This document shows positions 1 to 8,944 of a DNA stretch of 64,000 bases, one piece after another; positions within the stretch are counted from its first letter, which is position 1; each line of letters begins with the position of its first letter. Both the position numbers and the translations under genes were made by a program. This stretch comes from Clostridium_I sp963725425 (GTDB taxonomy: Bacteria; Bacillota; Clostridia; Clostridiales; Clostridiaceae), in assembly GCA_963725425.1 (NCBI GenBank), contig CAVRYJ010000006.1, forward strand, positions 620,001-684,000, written 5' to 3'. Under the pieces are notes generated by a model. That model was not told the origin of the DNA. It did no database searches and worked only from the letters and a program-made list of their open reading frames with translations.

Positions 1-680
1 TGGAAGAAAACATCTCCATTTTCATGAGAACCACGCATAGCTGGATGTTCTGGATTTAATGCATGTTCACGGAAAGCTTTAACAGCATCCATATTGCACA
101 TTTCTTTAAGATCTGAATAATCCCATTTTTCTATTTTTTGAATTTCATGTGATGTACGGAATCCGTCAAAGAAATTAATAAAAGGAACTTTTCCTTCAAG
201 TGCAGCAAGATGTGCAACGGGGCTTAAATCCATAATTTCTTGTGGATTTGTCTCAGCAAGCATTGCGAAACCTGTTTGACGACATGCATACACGTCACTA
301 TGGTCACCAAAAATGTTAAGTGATTGTGATGCAACTGTACGTGCAGATACATCGAATACACAAGGAAGTTGCTCACCAGCAATCTTGTACATATTTGGAA
401 TCATTAAAAGAAGACCTTGTGAAGCTGTAAATGTAGAAGTAAGTGCACCTGCAGCAAGTGAACCATGAACAGTTCCTGCAGCACCTGCTTCAGACTGTAG
501 TTCAACAACTTTCACCTGGTTACCAAAAATATTTTCCTTACCTGCAACAGACCACATATCAACACTATCTGCCATTGGGCTTGATGGTGTGATTGGATAT
601 ATAGCCGCTACATCTGTATAGGCATACGCTACATGTGCTGCAGCTGTATTACCATCCATTGATTGTTTAACTCTTGACAT
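1..680 (-). CDS. nifJ: Pyruvate:ferredoxin (flavodoxin) oxidoreductase, N-terminal part
   Basis: This is the start of the large single-chain enzyme that oxidises pyruvate with CoA to acetyl-CoA and CO2, passing electrons to ferredoxin or flavodoxin. About 226 residues are present; the gene runs off the left edge, and the family is normally about 1170 residues. The N-terminus reads MSRVKQSMDGNTAAAHVAYA and is followed by the family's YPITPSSPMAD segment near residue 29. Further on are the QSEAGAAG and TASQGLLLM motifs of the pyrimidine-binding domain. The ATG at 680 is preceded by a strong GGGAGG site at a good distance. A flavodoxin gene lies just upstream on the same strand, a plausible electron partner. 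Identification is secure; the C-terminal thiamine and iron-sulfur domains are not visible here. Confidence 0.95.
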   Translation of the reverse strand, partial: MSRVKQSMDGNTAAAHVAYAYTDVAAIYPITPSSPMADSVDMWSVAGKENIFGNQVKVVELQSEAGAAGTVHGSLAAGALTSTFTASQGLLLMIPNMYKIAGEQLPCVFDVSARTVASQSLNIFGDHSDVYACRQTGFAMLAETNPQEIMDLSPVAHLAALEGKVPFINFFDGFRTSHEIQKIEKWDYSDLKEMCNMDAVKAFREHALNPEHPAMRGSHENGDVFF

Positions 681-932
681 ATTATATTTCCTCCCTCGAA
701 GCAATTCTTTACTGATGTTATGAACATCTTTAGAATTTTAACTTTTAGTTACTTTTATATATATTATAAGTTGAAAGTCTTTTAATTTAATTTTTAAAAA
801 CTTCCAACATTTAATATACTCTTTTGAGTTGATTTTGCAAAATCTGATAATAAAATTAAAAGCATTTTATTGAGCTATATCTATTTAATACTTGCCTTTA
901 TAATTTTTTCCTTCAATTTTGCATTTAAAACA

Positions 933-1358
933 TTATTCAGCTAATAATTTACCTAAATCTTCTGCTTTTTTAATTTGTTCTTCTGTTGGTGATTCTTTAA
1001 CTGCTAAACTTCCCTTTACATCAAACTTTTCTTCTTTCATTCTTTCAATCCAATCAACCATAAACTTTCCATTGTCCCAACCATATGAACCAAATAAAAC
1101 TACTGGCATATTATTTGGTGCAAGTAATCTTATTTCTTTGATGAAAGGATCCATTTCCTGCTGTTCTATTCTATTATTATCCATAGATGGACTACCAAGT
1201 GCAAGTGCATCATATTTTGTGATTTCATTTGGATTTATTTCATTAACTAACTTTATGTCTACTTCTGCACCAGCATTTTTTGCACCATCTGCAATATGAT
1301 TAGCTAGTACCTCAACATTTCCCATGTTGCTCCAATATATAACGCCTATTTTTTTCAT
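933..1358 (-). CDS. Flavodoxin
   Basis: This is a short-chain flavodoxin of 141 residues, a soluble FMN electron carrier. The N-terminal strand and phosphate loop are seen as a variant, IGVIYWSNMGNVEVLA, where the classical T/S-x-T-G-N-T loop is SNMGNVE. The ring-binding loops LGSPSMDNN and FGSYGWDNGKF follow. I place the start at the ATG at 1358, which has AAGGAAGTGG upstream; an in-frame GTG three codons earlier lies inside that site and is unlikely. It is a separate gene between murG and the PFOR gene on the same strand. In clostridia flavodoxins replace ferredoxin under iron limitation, but no Fur box was recognised here. Confidence 0.93.
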   Translation of the reverse strand: MKKIGVIYWSNMGNVEVLANHIADGAKNAGAEVDIKLVNEINPNEITKYDALALGSPSMDNNRIEQQEMDPFIKEIRLLAPNNMPVVLFGSYGWDNGKFMVDWIERMKEEKFDVKGSLAVKESPTEEQIKKAEDLGKLLAE

Positions 1359-1537
1359 ACTTACCACTTCCTTTTATATCATCTGATAATAATTTAACAA
1401 CATAATTATAATACTACATACTGCATTTTACAAGGTTTAAATTGCAATAAAAGCGCACCTTTTTACCTGTTGTTATACATCATAATTACTTTACTTTTTG
1501 TGATATATAACAACAAATGGCGATGAAATTTCATCCA

Positions 1538-2615
1538 TTAGTTGTCCCTACTGTATTTGACTATTATATCTATAATGTTATCTACTCCATTTTTTATTGG
1601 ACTCTCACTCATAGCTGTAATATATTTTTTCTTATCAGCATTTAATTGTCCAATACTTTTGTAAGTAATTCATCATTTAGATCTTCTTCTTCAATAACTA
1701 AACTGTATCCATGTTTTTTAAATGATTCTGCATTTAATATTTGATCTCCTCTGCTAGATTTTTTGGTAGTGGAATCAAAATATTAGGTTTTCTAAGAGTT
1801 AATAACTCAAAAATGACATTTGCTCCCGCTCTAGAAATCACTAAATCTGCTGCGTTCATAAGATGTGGAAGCTCCTGGTTTACGTATTCAAATTGAGCAT
1901 AACCTTCTTTTTTATTTAAAGCTACATCTAAATTTCCCTTACCACAGATGTGAATAACATTGTAACGAGCTAAAAGAGCACCCAAACAATTTCTAACTGT
2001 ATCATTTATTACTTTTGCACCAAGGCTTCCTCCAATTACAAAAAGTATAGGTTTAGACAAATCATTAAACTTACACAACTTAATCCCTATTATTTTTTTA
2101 CCATTCAGAAGTTCTCTTCTAATTGGTGTTCCTGTAAGAACCGCCTTATTTCCTTTTATATTCTGAATCGACTCTGGGAAGGTAACGCAAACCTTTATAC
2201 AATATGGTGCTGCTAACCTATTTGCAAGTCCAGGTGTCATATCTGATTCATGGGCTATGGCTGGAACTTTGCAAAAATGAGCTGCTATAACAACTGGCAC
2301 ACTGACAAATCCGCCTTTTGAAAAAACCACATTTGGTTTTTCTTTTCTAATAATACTAATAGCTTGAAATACTCCTTTTAATACTTTAAATGGATCTGTA
2401 AAATTTTTTATATCAAAATATCTTCTTAATTTTCCACTTGAAATAGCATGATATTTAATATTTGCATTTTTAATTATATTATTTTCTATACCTTCCTTAG
2501 TTCCTATATACTGAATTTCGTATCCAAGTTCTAAAAGTTTTGGTACTAATGCCAGATTAGGAGTAACATGCCCTGCCGAGCCTCCACCTGTCATAATAAT
2601 TTTACGTCTTTTCAA
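1538..2615 (-). pseudogene. murG: MurG, UDP-GlcNAc transferase, split by two single-base frameshifts
   Basis: MurG transfers N-acetylglucosamine to lipid I on the inner membrane face, the last cytoplasmic step before lipid II is flipped. The reading frame begins with a TTG at 2615 behind GGAGGTG and contains GGGSAGHVTPNLAL, HESDMTPGLANRL and the nucleotide-binding GGSLGAKVIN and ISRAGANVIFEL segments. As written it stops early at 1734. Reading on, a missing base in the T6 run at 1759-1764 restores SRGDQILNAESFKKHGYS. A second missing base near 1641-1647 restores NADKKKYITAMSESP, ending at 1538. The repaired protein is 359 residues, the normal length. MurG is normally essential, so these look like sequence errors. 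It follows recJ by 41 bp, probably in one operon. Confidence 0.88.
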
Positions 2616-2656
2616 AAAAAAGCACCTCCAAAAACTAGTTTCTATTTAAAGTTTTT

Positions 2657-4417
2657 CTATCTAAAGTTCTCAATAACAACTTGTATGCTTACATTGCCGT
2701 TGTATTCATTAATGCTAGGATAAAATACCATATCCAACTTCATCTTACAGTTGCCACGGTATAATCTATCAAGTTCTTCAGCGCCATATTTATCTATGAT
2801 AATTTCCTCAAATTCTTCAATATTCCTAAAGTATATTCCCTCAACATATTTTCCGTTTCTCATGATTATTTTAAACTTAAGTACATTTCTGTTTTTACCG
2901 AGTATAGATGCTTTTACTACTGTAACTTGTTTCTCACCAAATACTGGTTTAGGATTAGCTTTTCCAAAGGGTTCTAATATGCTCAAATCATTAATTAGAC
3001 TAAAATCTATTTTCTCTAAGGGAAGTTGCATGTCAATACATATTTTGGCAATTATATCTTCATCAGTTAAAGTTGATATAGCATTAAGTTTTTTTCTTAA
3101 TGGTTCTATATTGCTTTCTTCTAAAGATAATCCAGCTGCCATTGGATGCCCACCAAATAGTCCTAAGAGTTCTTTACACTTGTTTAACTCTTCAAACATA
3201 TTGTAACCCTCAATTGATCTTCCTGATCCTTTAACTCCATGTTTAGCTCTTGTAATTACTATAACCGGAACATTGTAACGCTCTCTTATCCTTCCAGCTA
3301 CTATTCCTACTATACTCTCATGAGTTTCTGGAGTATATATTACTAATACTTTGTCATTAGACATTTTGTTGTTTTCAATATATTCTATTGCTGCATCTAT
3401 GCCTTCATGAGTCATATCTTTTCTTTGTGTATTAAGTTCATGTAACTCTGTAGCTAATTTACTTGCGTCAGTGGCGTTGTCAGACAGTAGTAGCTTTACT
3501 CCTTCTTTAGCATTATCAAGTCTGCCTGAAGCATTTATACAAGGTCCTATAACAAAACCTAAATGATAGGTAGTTATTTCCTTATCCGCAATTCCAGTTA
3601 CTTTAATTAACTCAATTAAACCAAGATTAGTAGTTTGATTTATTAGTTTTAATCCATTTTTAACAAATATTCTATTCTCATCTACTAAATCCACTACATC
3701 ACATACTGTTGCAATAGCCGTAAATCCAATAAATTTATAGGCTTCACTTTTTTCTATGCCCATCTCTTCATATAAAACTTCAATAAATTTAAATGCCACA
3801 CCTGCACCACAAAGTGATTTAAATTTATATTTACAGTCTTTTTGTTTTGGATTTATTATAGCATCAGCCTGAGATTTAATGAATTCTCTTTTCCCGTCTT
3901 CCTTTTCTATAAATGGGATATCATGATGATCAGTTACAATAATGGTCATTCCTAATTCTTTCCCATATTTTATACTTTCAATAGCAGCTATGCCATTGTC
4001 ACAGGTAATTATAGTATCTACATCCAAATCTTTAGCCTTATCAATAATATTCTTGTTTATTCCATAGCCATCTTTTATTCTGTCGGGAATATCATAAACT
4101 ACATCAGCATTACATCTTTTAAGTGCTGAATATAATAGAAATAGACTGATAACTCCATCTACATCATAATCGCCTACGACCATTATTTTTTTCCCTTGCT
4201 CTATTTTTTGCTTCATAATCATGACACCATTTACTAAGTCTTTCATTTCACGAGGATTATGAAGATTTTCATAACAAGGGTTTAAAAAGCTTTTTATATC
4301 ATCTTCTTCAATAACATCTCTGTTTACAATAAGCTTGGCCACTGTTTCACTTATACCATATTTTTGGGCCATGGCCCTGTAATCAGTTTTTATATTTTTT
4401 ACAAACCATTTTTTCAA
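2657..4417 (-). CDS. recJ: RecJ-type single-stranded DNA exonuclease
   Basis: This is a 586-residue DHH-family phosphoesterase, the 5'-3' single-strand exonuclease used in recombination and repair. Visible motifs are the metal-binding GDYDVDG at 82-88, the DHH triad at 163-165, and the DHHA1 substrate motif GGHPMAAG at 422-429. A C-terminal OB-fold region follows. The start is a TTG at 4417 placed 8-9 bases after AAAGGGG. It lies 17 bp downstream of hydE and 41 bp upstream of murG on the same strand, so co-transcription is likely, although the three functions are unrelated. Confidence 0.93.
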   Translation of the reverse strand: MKKWFVKNIKTDYRAMAQKYGISETVAKLIVNRDVIEEDDIKSFLNPCYENLHNPREMKDLVNGVMIMKQKIEQGKKIMVVGDYDVDGVISLFLLYSALKRCNADVVYDIPDRIKDGYGINKNIIDKAKDLDVDTIITCDNGIAAIESIKYGKELGMTIIVTDHHDIPFIEKEDGKREFIKSQADAIINPKQKDCKYKFKSLCGAGVAFKFIEVLYEEMGIEKSEAYKFIGFTAIATVCDVVDLVDENRIFVKNGLKLINQTTNLGLIELIKVTGIADKEITTYHLGFVIGPCINASGRLDNAKEGVKLLLSDNATDASKLATELHELNTQRKDMTHEGIDAAIEYIENNKMSNDKVLVIYTPETHESIVGIVAGRIRERYNVPVIVITRAKHGVKGSGRSIEGYNMFEELNKCKELLGLFGGHPMAAGLSLEESNIEPLRKKLNAISTLTDEDIIAKICIDMQLPLEKIDFSLINDLSILEPFGKANPKPVFGEKQVTVVKASILGKNRNVLKFKIIMRNGKYVEGIYFRNIEEFEEIIIDKYGAEELDRLYRGNCKMKLDMVFYPSINEYNGNVSIQVVIENFR

Positions 4418-4434
4418 TACAATTTCCCCTTTGT

Positions 4435-5484
4435 TTATGCAAGTACATTTTTTCTTTTGTCTCGGTATCCTTTAGTTTTAGATACAAACCTACCTATACT
4501 TGTAATTTTACCAGTAATACATCCTCTGCAATGACCTGGCGTATCGTTAACACAAATTTTACCTGGATAAAGTGCATATAATTTTCTATTCTCACCTTCT
4601 GTTATATTAGGCATAACTACATTTGCCCCAGATTGCAATGCTATAATTCTTCCGTTTTTATCCAATGTTTCCATGGCAGTAGTGGCTGGTATATTTATAT
4701 CCTTCAATAAGATTCTTGTAAGTGCCATTACTTTAAGGCTTAAATGAAATTCTGCACCCTTGGCATTTTTTAATGGAGTATCACCATTTGGAATAAACGG
4801 TCCAATACCTATCATATCTGCACCTATCTCTTTAAAGAAGAGTATATCATCAGCTATAGACTCAATAGTTTGATTTGGCAGACCAACAAGTGAACCGCTC
4901 CCCACTTCATAACCTAGGGTTTTCAAATCTTTTAAACATCTCTTTCTATTTTCATGACTCATCTGTGGATCCATAGCATCATATAAGTTTTTGTCTGTAG
5001 TCTCAATCCTTATTAGATATCTATCTGCCCCAACTTCTCTATATGCTTTATACTCTTCAAATGTTTTTTCACCAACACTTATAGTAACCGCCACATCCAT
5101 CTTCTTAATATTACTTATAATATATTTCATTTTATCAACTGTGTAAAAATCATCTTCTCCTGATTGCAATACAAAGGTTTTGTACCCGTATTCTACTCCC
5201 TTTCGTGCAAGTTCTATCATTTCATCTGGCATCAATCTATATCTTTTAATATTTTTATTTTCACGACGAAGTCCACAATACATACAATTTCTTTTGCATA
5301 TATTAGAGAATTCCATTAACCCTCTTAAATGAACTTCATCTCCCATGTATTTTTTTCTAACCCTGTCTGCTACCTTGTATAAAACTTCATTGCAGGTGTT
5401 ATCCTCTAAAATATCTATTAACTCCTCACGAGTCAGACTATTTGTAAATTCCGATTTTTCTATAACTTCAATGTTTTTATTCAT
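4435..5484 (-). CDS. hydE: [FeFe]-hydrogenase maturation radical SAM enzyme HydE
   Basis: HydE works with HydF and HydG to assemble the organic 2Fe part of the hydrogenase H-cluster. The 349-residue protein has the radical-SAM CxxxCxxC at Cys63, Cys67 and Cys70 within NICKRNCMYCGLRREN. A C-terminal cysteine set CVNDTPGHCRGC at 311, 319 and 322 matches the second cluster site described for HydE. I choose the ATG at 5484 because CAGGAGG lies directly upstream; two earlier in-frame ATGs overlap the end of the M16 gene and have no site. Neighbours are an M16 peptidase upstream and recJ downstream. Neither hydF nor hydG is in this window. Confidence 0.94.
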   Translation of the reverse strand: MNKNIEVIEKSEFTNSLTREELIDILEDNTCNEVLYKVADRVRKKYMGDEVHLRGLMEFSNICKRNCMYCGLRRENKNIKRYRLMPDEMIELARKGVEYGYKTFVLQSGEDDFYTVDKMKYIISNIKKMDVAVTISVGEKTFEEYKAYREVGADRYLIRIETTDKNLYDAMDPQMSHENRKRCLKDLKTLGYEVGSGSLVGLPNQTIESIADDILFFKEIGADMIGIGPFIPNGDTPLKNAKGAEFHLSLKVMALTRILLKDINIPATTAMETLDKNGRIIALQSGANVVMPNITEGENRKLYALYPGKICVNDTPGHCRGCITGKITSIGRFVSKTKGYRDKRKNVLA

Positions 5485-5501
5485 ATAAACCTCCTGCATT
5501 C

Positions 5502-6716
5502 CTATTGGCATAAAACTTGAATTGTAGGGGAAACTAGCACTTTTTTTATTGTTTTAAATATATCCTCTGGACTTATATCTTCTAAAATTTTCTGCTGATC
5601 ATAAATTTTCTGCTCTCCAAACATAATTTCACTTGTTGTGATTTCTTTACATAGTTCTATAGACTTCTCAAGTCTGAGTTCTTGCTTTAGCTTTATTGCA
5701 TTAATCGCTTTAATTATATCATCTTTTGAAAATACGTGTTCAAAATCATTACAACTTGAGAGTATACTATTAATTATAGCTATGGCTTTCTCTTTATTTT
5801 CATTTTGTGTTCCTAAGCATATTATAAAGAGTTTAATTCCAGCTTCATTTTTAATATAGCTATAAACATCATAGGCAAGACCATTTTCAGTTCTTATTTT
5901 ATCATACAATATACTACTTGTTCCTTCACCAAATTTTAAGTTGAATATTTTTAAAGCAACAAGTTCTTTGTCATTCAAATCATCAATTGGAAAACAATAT
6001 TGAATCTTGGCACCTTGAATACCCACCTTATTTTTAATGAATTTACCTTCGTTATTTTTTTCATAAAAATCTTGTTTTAATTGTATATTGTCACCCTGCC
6101 AATTTTCAAAATATTTAGCCACAATATTTTTTACTGATTTAAAATCCAAGGATGAAACAACACTTATAACACAATTAAAAGGCACATAGAATCTTTCATA
6201 AAATTTTTTTATTTGATTTATAGTAAACTTTTTTATGTTTTCTTCTTTCCCAATTATACATGTATTTATTCGCCTGTTTTCAAATGCGTTTTTTAGCAAT
6301 TCATCTTCACACAATTGAAAATTATCATCTTTCCATTCTCTTAGTTCTTCACATATAATATTTATTTCTTCATTAAACCCCTCTTTAGGAAAGGTTGGAT
6401 TTAATATTATATCTGAGTAGATTTCAAATCCATTTTCAAAATTTTCACTTAACGTAGTTCCATAATATATTGAATAGGGAAAATTAGTCATAGCATTGTT
6501 AAAACCAAAGATTTCATCTAACGCTCTATTTATTTGTATTTCATTTCGAGTTTTAGTACCTTTAAAAATCATATGTTCAACCACATGTGCAAGACCTAAC
6601 TCATCTTTATTTTCCATCAATGCCCCAGCTTTAAATCCAATACAAAATGAAGTAATATTATTTTTTCTATATTCATATACAAGTTTTATTCCATTATTCA
6701 TATTTAATATTTTCAT
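5502..6716 (-). CDS. M16 family zinc peptidase
   Basis: This 404-residue protein is an insulinase/processing-peptidase family member. The inverted zinc motif HxxEH is at His44, Glu47 and His48 (AHVVEHMIFKGT), and the distal acidic ligand is probably in the NIICEELREW segment. A second, inactive-type M16 domain fills the C-terminal half, with the expected KFGEGTSSILYDKIR and ENGLAYDVYSY segments. No signal peptide is seen, so it should be cytoplasmic. The ATG at 6716 follows GGTGATAG. It is the first gene of the run M16-hydE-recJ-murG. The substrate is unknown. Confidence 0.9.
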   Translation of the reverse strand: MKILNMNNGIKLVYEYRKNNITSFCIGFKAGALMENKDELGLAHVVEHMIFKGTKTRNEIQINRALDEIFGFNNAMTNFPYSIYYGTTLSENFENGFEIYSDIILNPTFPKEGFNEEINIICEELREWKDDNFQLCEDELLKNAFENRRINTCIIGKEENIKKFTINQIKKFYERFYVPFNCVISVVSSLDFKSVKNIVAKYFENWQGDNIQLKQDFYEKNNEGKFIKNKVGIQGAKIQYCFPIDDLNDKELVALKIFNLKFGEGTSSILYDKIRTENGLAYDVYSYIKNEAGIKLFIICLGTQNENKEKAIAIINSILSSCNDFEHVFSKDDIIKAINAIKLKQELRLEKSIELCKEITTSEIMFGEQKIYDQQKILEDISPEDIFKTIKKVLVSPTIQVLCQ

Positions 6717-6780
6717 AATCTATCACCATACAAAATAATATCATAAATATGAAGTATATTTCTATAATTTATAAAAAAAA

Positions 6781-6897
6781 ATAGGCTGTACTAAATAAAA
6801 ATAAGAAAGTTAAAAATTGAGAGTCAATTTTCCACTCTCAATTCTCAACTTAACAAATTGCTTTGCAATTTCTTATTATTTTTAGGGCAACCCATTT
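6781..6897. repeat. MITE-like palindromic intergenic element
   Basis: About 117 bp between the kimA-like gene and the M16 gene has imperfect terminal inverted repeats. The left end is GGCTGTACTAAATAAAAATA and the complement of the right end begins GGTTGCCCTAAAAATAATAA. A central hairpin is built from AATTGAGAGT and ACTCTCAATT. There is no reading frame. It is unlike the AAGGCA repeat family found elsewhere in the window. It could act as a transcription barrier. Confidence 0.5.
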
Positions 6898-6907
6898 TAA
6901 TGTAATT

Positions 6908-8748
6908 TTATTCATTTATAATATATGGAAGAGTGGTTAATGCAATGTTTCTTCTCTTCAATAAAGTGCTCTGTATAAATAAAGAAGTCTGATTATGCAG
7001 TATATTCTGCCACCATTTCTTTACAACGAATTGCGGCATAACAACTGTTATTGTATCCCCAGGCATTACAACAAACTCTTCAGATTCAATAAACTTAACT
7101 AGTGGTCCAATTAAATTTCTGTATGGAGATTTTTTTACGACTATTGGGGTACCGTCTCCACATTGTTCCCATTTTTCCAAAAGTTTCTCTGTCATTTCCT
7201 CGTCCACAGAGACATGGAAAATTATTACATCATCAGTAAAACTTCTAGCATAATTATATGATTTTAAAAATGATTTATTCAATGAATCAATAGGTATAAT
7301 CATATAATTCCTCTGTTTTTCATGATTAATAATTTTGGGTTTCTGATCAATATTAAGCTTTAACTCATCTGCAACTATGTTGTAGTGTTTTTTTACTTTT
7401 GACATAAAAAACACTATAAGTGGTATTAATATACATACAATCCAAGCGCCCTCTTTAAATTTTGTAGCGGCAATTACTATTGTTGCTACAAGAGACAATA
7501 TAGCACCTATTCCATTAATTAATGCTTTATGTCTCCATGATCCTTTTTTATGTCTAAACCATTTTAATACCATACCAGTTTGAGCTAAAGTAAAGGATAC
7601 AAACACACCAACCGCATAAAGTGGTAACAAATTATGATTATCACCTTTAAAATATACAAGAAGTAAAATTGCGGCTATAGATAAAAATATTATACCATTG
7701 GAATAACCAAGCCTTGATCCTCTTTTGAAAATTGTCTTGGAACATATCCATCTTTTGCAATAATTGAGAGTAAAAGTGGAAATCCATTATATGAAGTATT
7801 TGCAGCCATAATCAATATTAAAGCTGTAGCTGCTTGAATAATATAGAACATAAAGCTATTTTGTCCAAATATTTGTATAGCAAGCTGTGCTATTACAGTT
7901 ACATCTGCATTATATACAGGCTTATATATTGTAGAAAGATATGAAATACCTCCAAATAAAATAAATGCAACACAACCTAATAACAATAGTACAATTTTTG
8001 CATTTTTTTGAGATGGTTCTTTAAAACTAGGTATTCCGTTACTTACTGCTTCAACTCCAGTAAGTGCAGTACATCCAGCTGCAAAGGCCTTTAAAAATAT
8101 AAATAAAGTAAGTGCATTTGTAAAGCCCGGTAATGCATAAATAGGCTTCGGATGGATTCCCAGTATAACATATTTTACAAATCCAACTACAATCATTATA
8201 ACCATAATGGAAATAAACAAATAAGGTGGTATAGCAAACGCTTTAGCCGATTCGCTAATACCTCTTAAATTTCCTATAGTCATAAAGATTATCAGTACAA
8301 TACATATAGCTACACTAAATGGCAGTAGACTTGGAAATGCTGAAGTAATAGCAGCAGCTCCTGCTGCTATACTAACTGCAACAGTCAAAATATAATCAAT
8401 ACACAAAGCTGCTGCTGCTACTAAACTTGGAGTTACTCCTAAATTGTCTTGTGCAACTATATAGGCTCCTCCTCCGTTTGGATAGCAATCAATAACTTGC
8501 CTGTATGAAAATACAAGTATAAACAATAAAAATATAATCATTAGTGCTGCATGAATTAAATCAGTGAATGCCATAAAACCCACTGCTGGTATTAGTACAA
8601 AAAGAATTTCTTGTACCGCATATGCTACTGATGAAATAGCATCACTGGAGAGGATTGGAAGTCCCCAGAAAACGCTCAATTTTTCTCCTTTTAATTGCTC
8701 TGTTTTAAGAGCTTTTCCTATTAAAATCTTTTTAACACTGTCAATCAT
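6908..8748 (-). pseudogene. kimA: KimA-type APC-superfamily potassium/amino-acid permease, frameshifted
   Basis: The repaired product is about 613 residues with some twelve membrane segments followed by a cytosolic C-terminal domain, the architecture of KimA (YdaO) of Bacillus, a high-affinity potassium importer controlled by c-di-AMP. Recognisable parts are GLPILSSDAISSVAYAVQEI at the N-terminus, YPNGGGAYIVAQ and TALTGVEAVSNGIP. The frame breaks at the TTTT run at 7723-7726: one extra base restores RGSRLGYSNG and fuses the two halves. The ATG at 8748 follows GAGGTG. No c-di-AMP riboswitch-like sequence was recognised in the 190 bp upstream. Amino-acid transport remains an alternative function. 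A sequence error is the likeliest explanation of the break. Confidence 0.78.
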
Positions 8749-8944
8749 AAGTACACCTCTAATTAAACATTTTGCTTTTGGACATCCATTGATTATATAT
8801 TACAGAAATTTATATTACAATTGCATAAATGTCTAAATTTTGACTGCATATGGTAATATACCTCATTAGTTCACGTTACTTGTCATTTTCATAGTCATAT
8901 CTTAGTTTATCACCATTATATGCTGTTTTCCAAAAAAATAAGCA

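Noticed and set aside
1510..1550. Hairpin at the murG end as a strong terminator
   Set aside because: The stem has mismatches and there is no T-run; it also contains the corrected stop codon.
8749..8944. Expected c-di-AMP (ydaO-type) riboswitch upstream of the kimA-like gene
   Set aside because: The 196 bp is A+T-rich and shows none of the conserved GC-rich blocks of that riboswitch; too short for the full aptamer.
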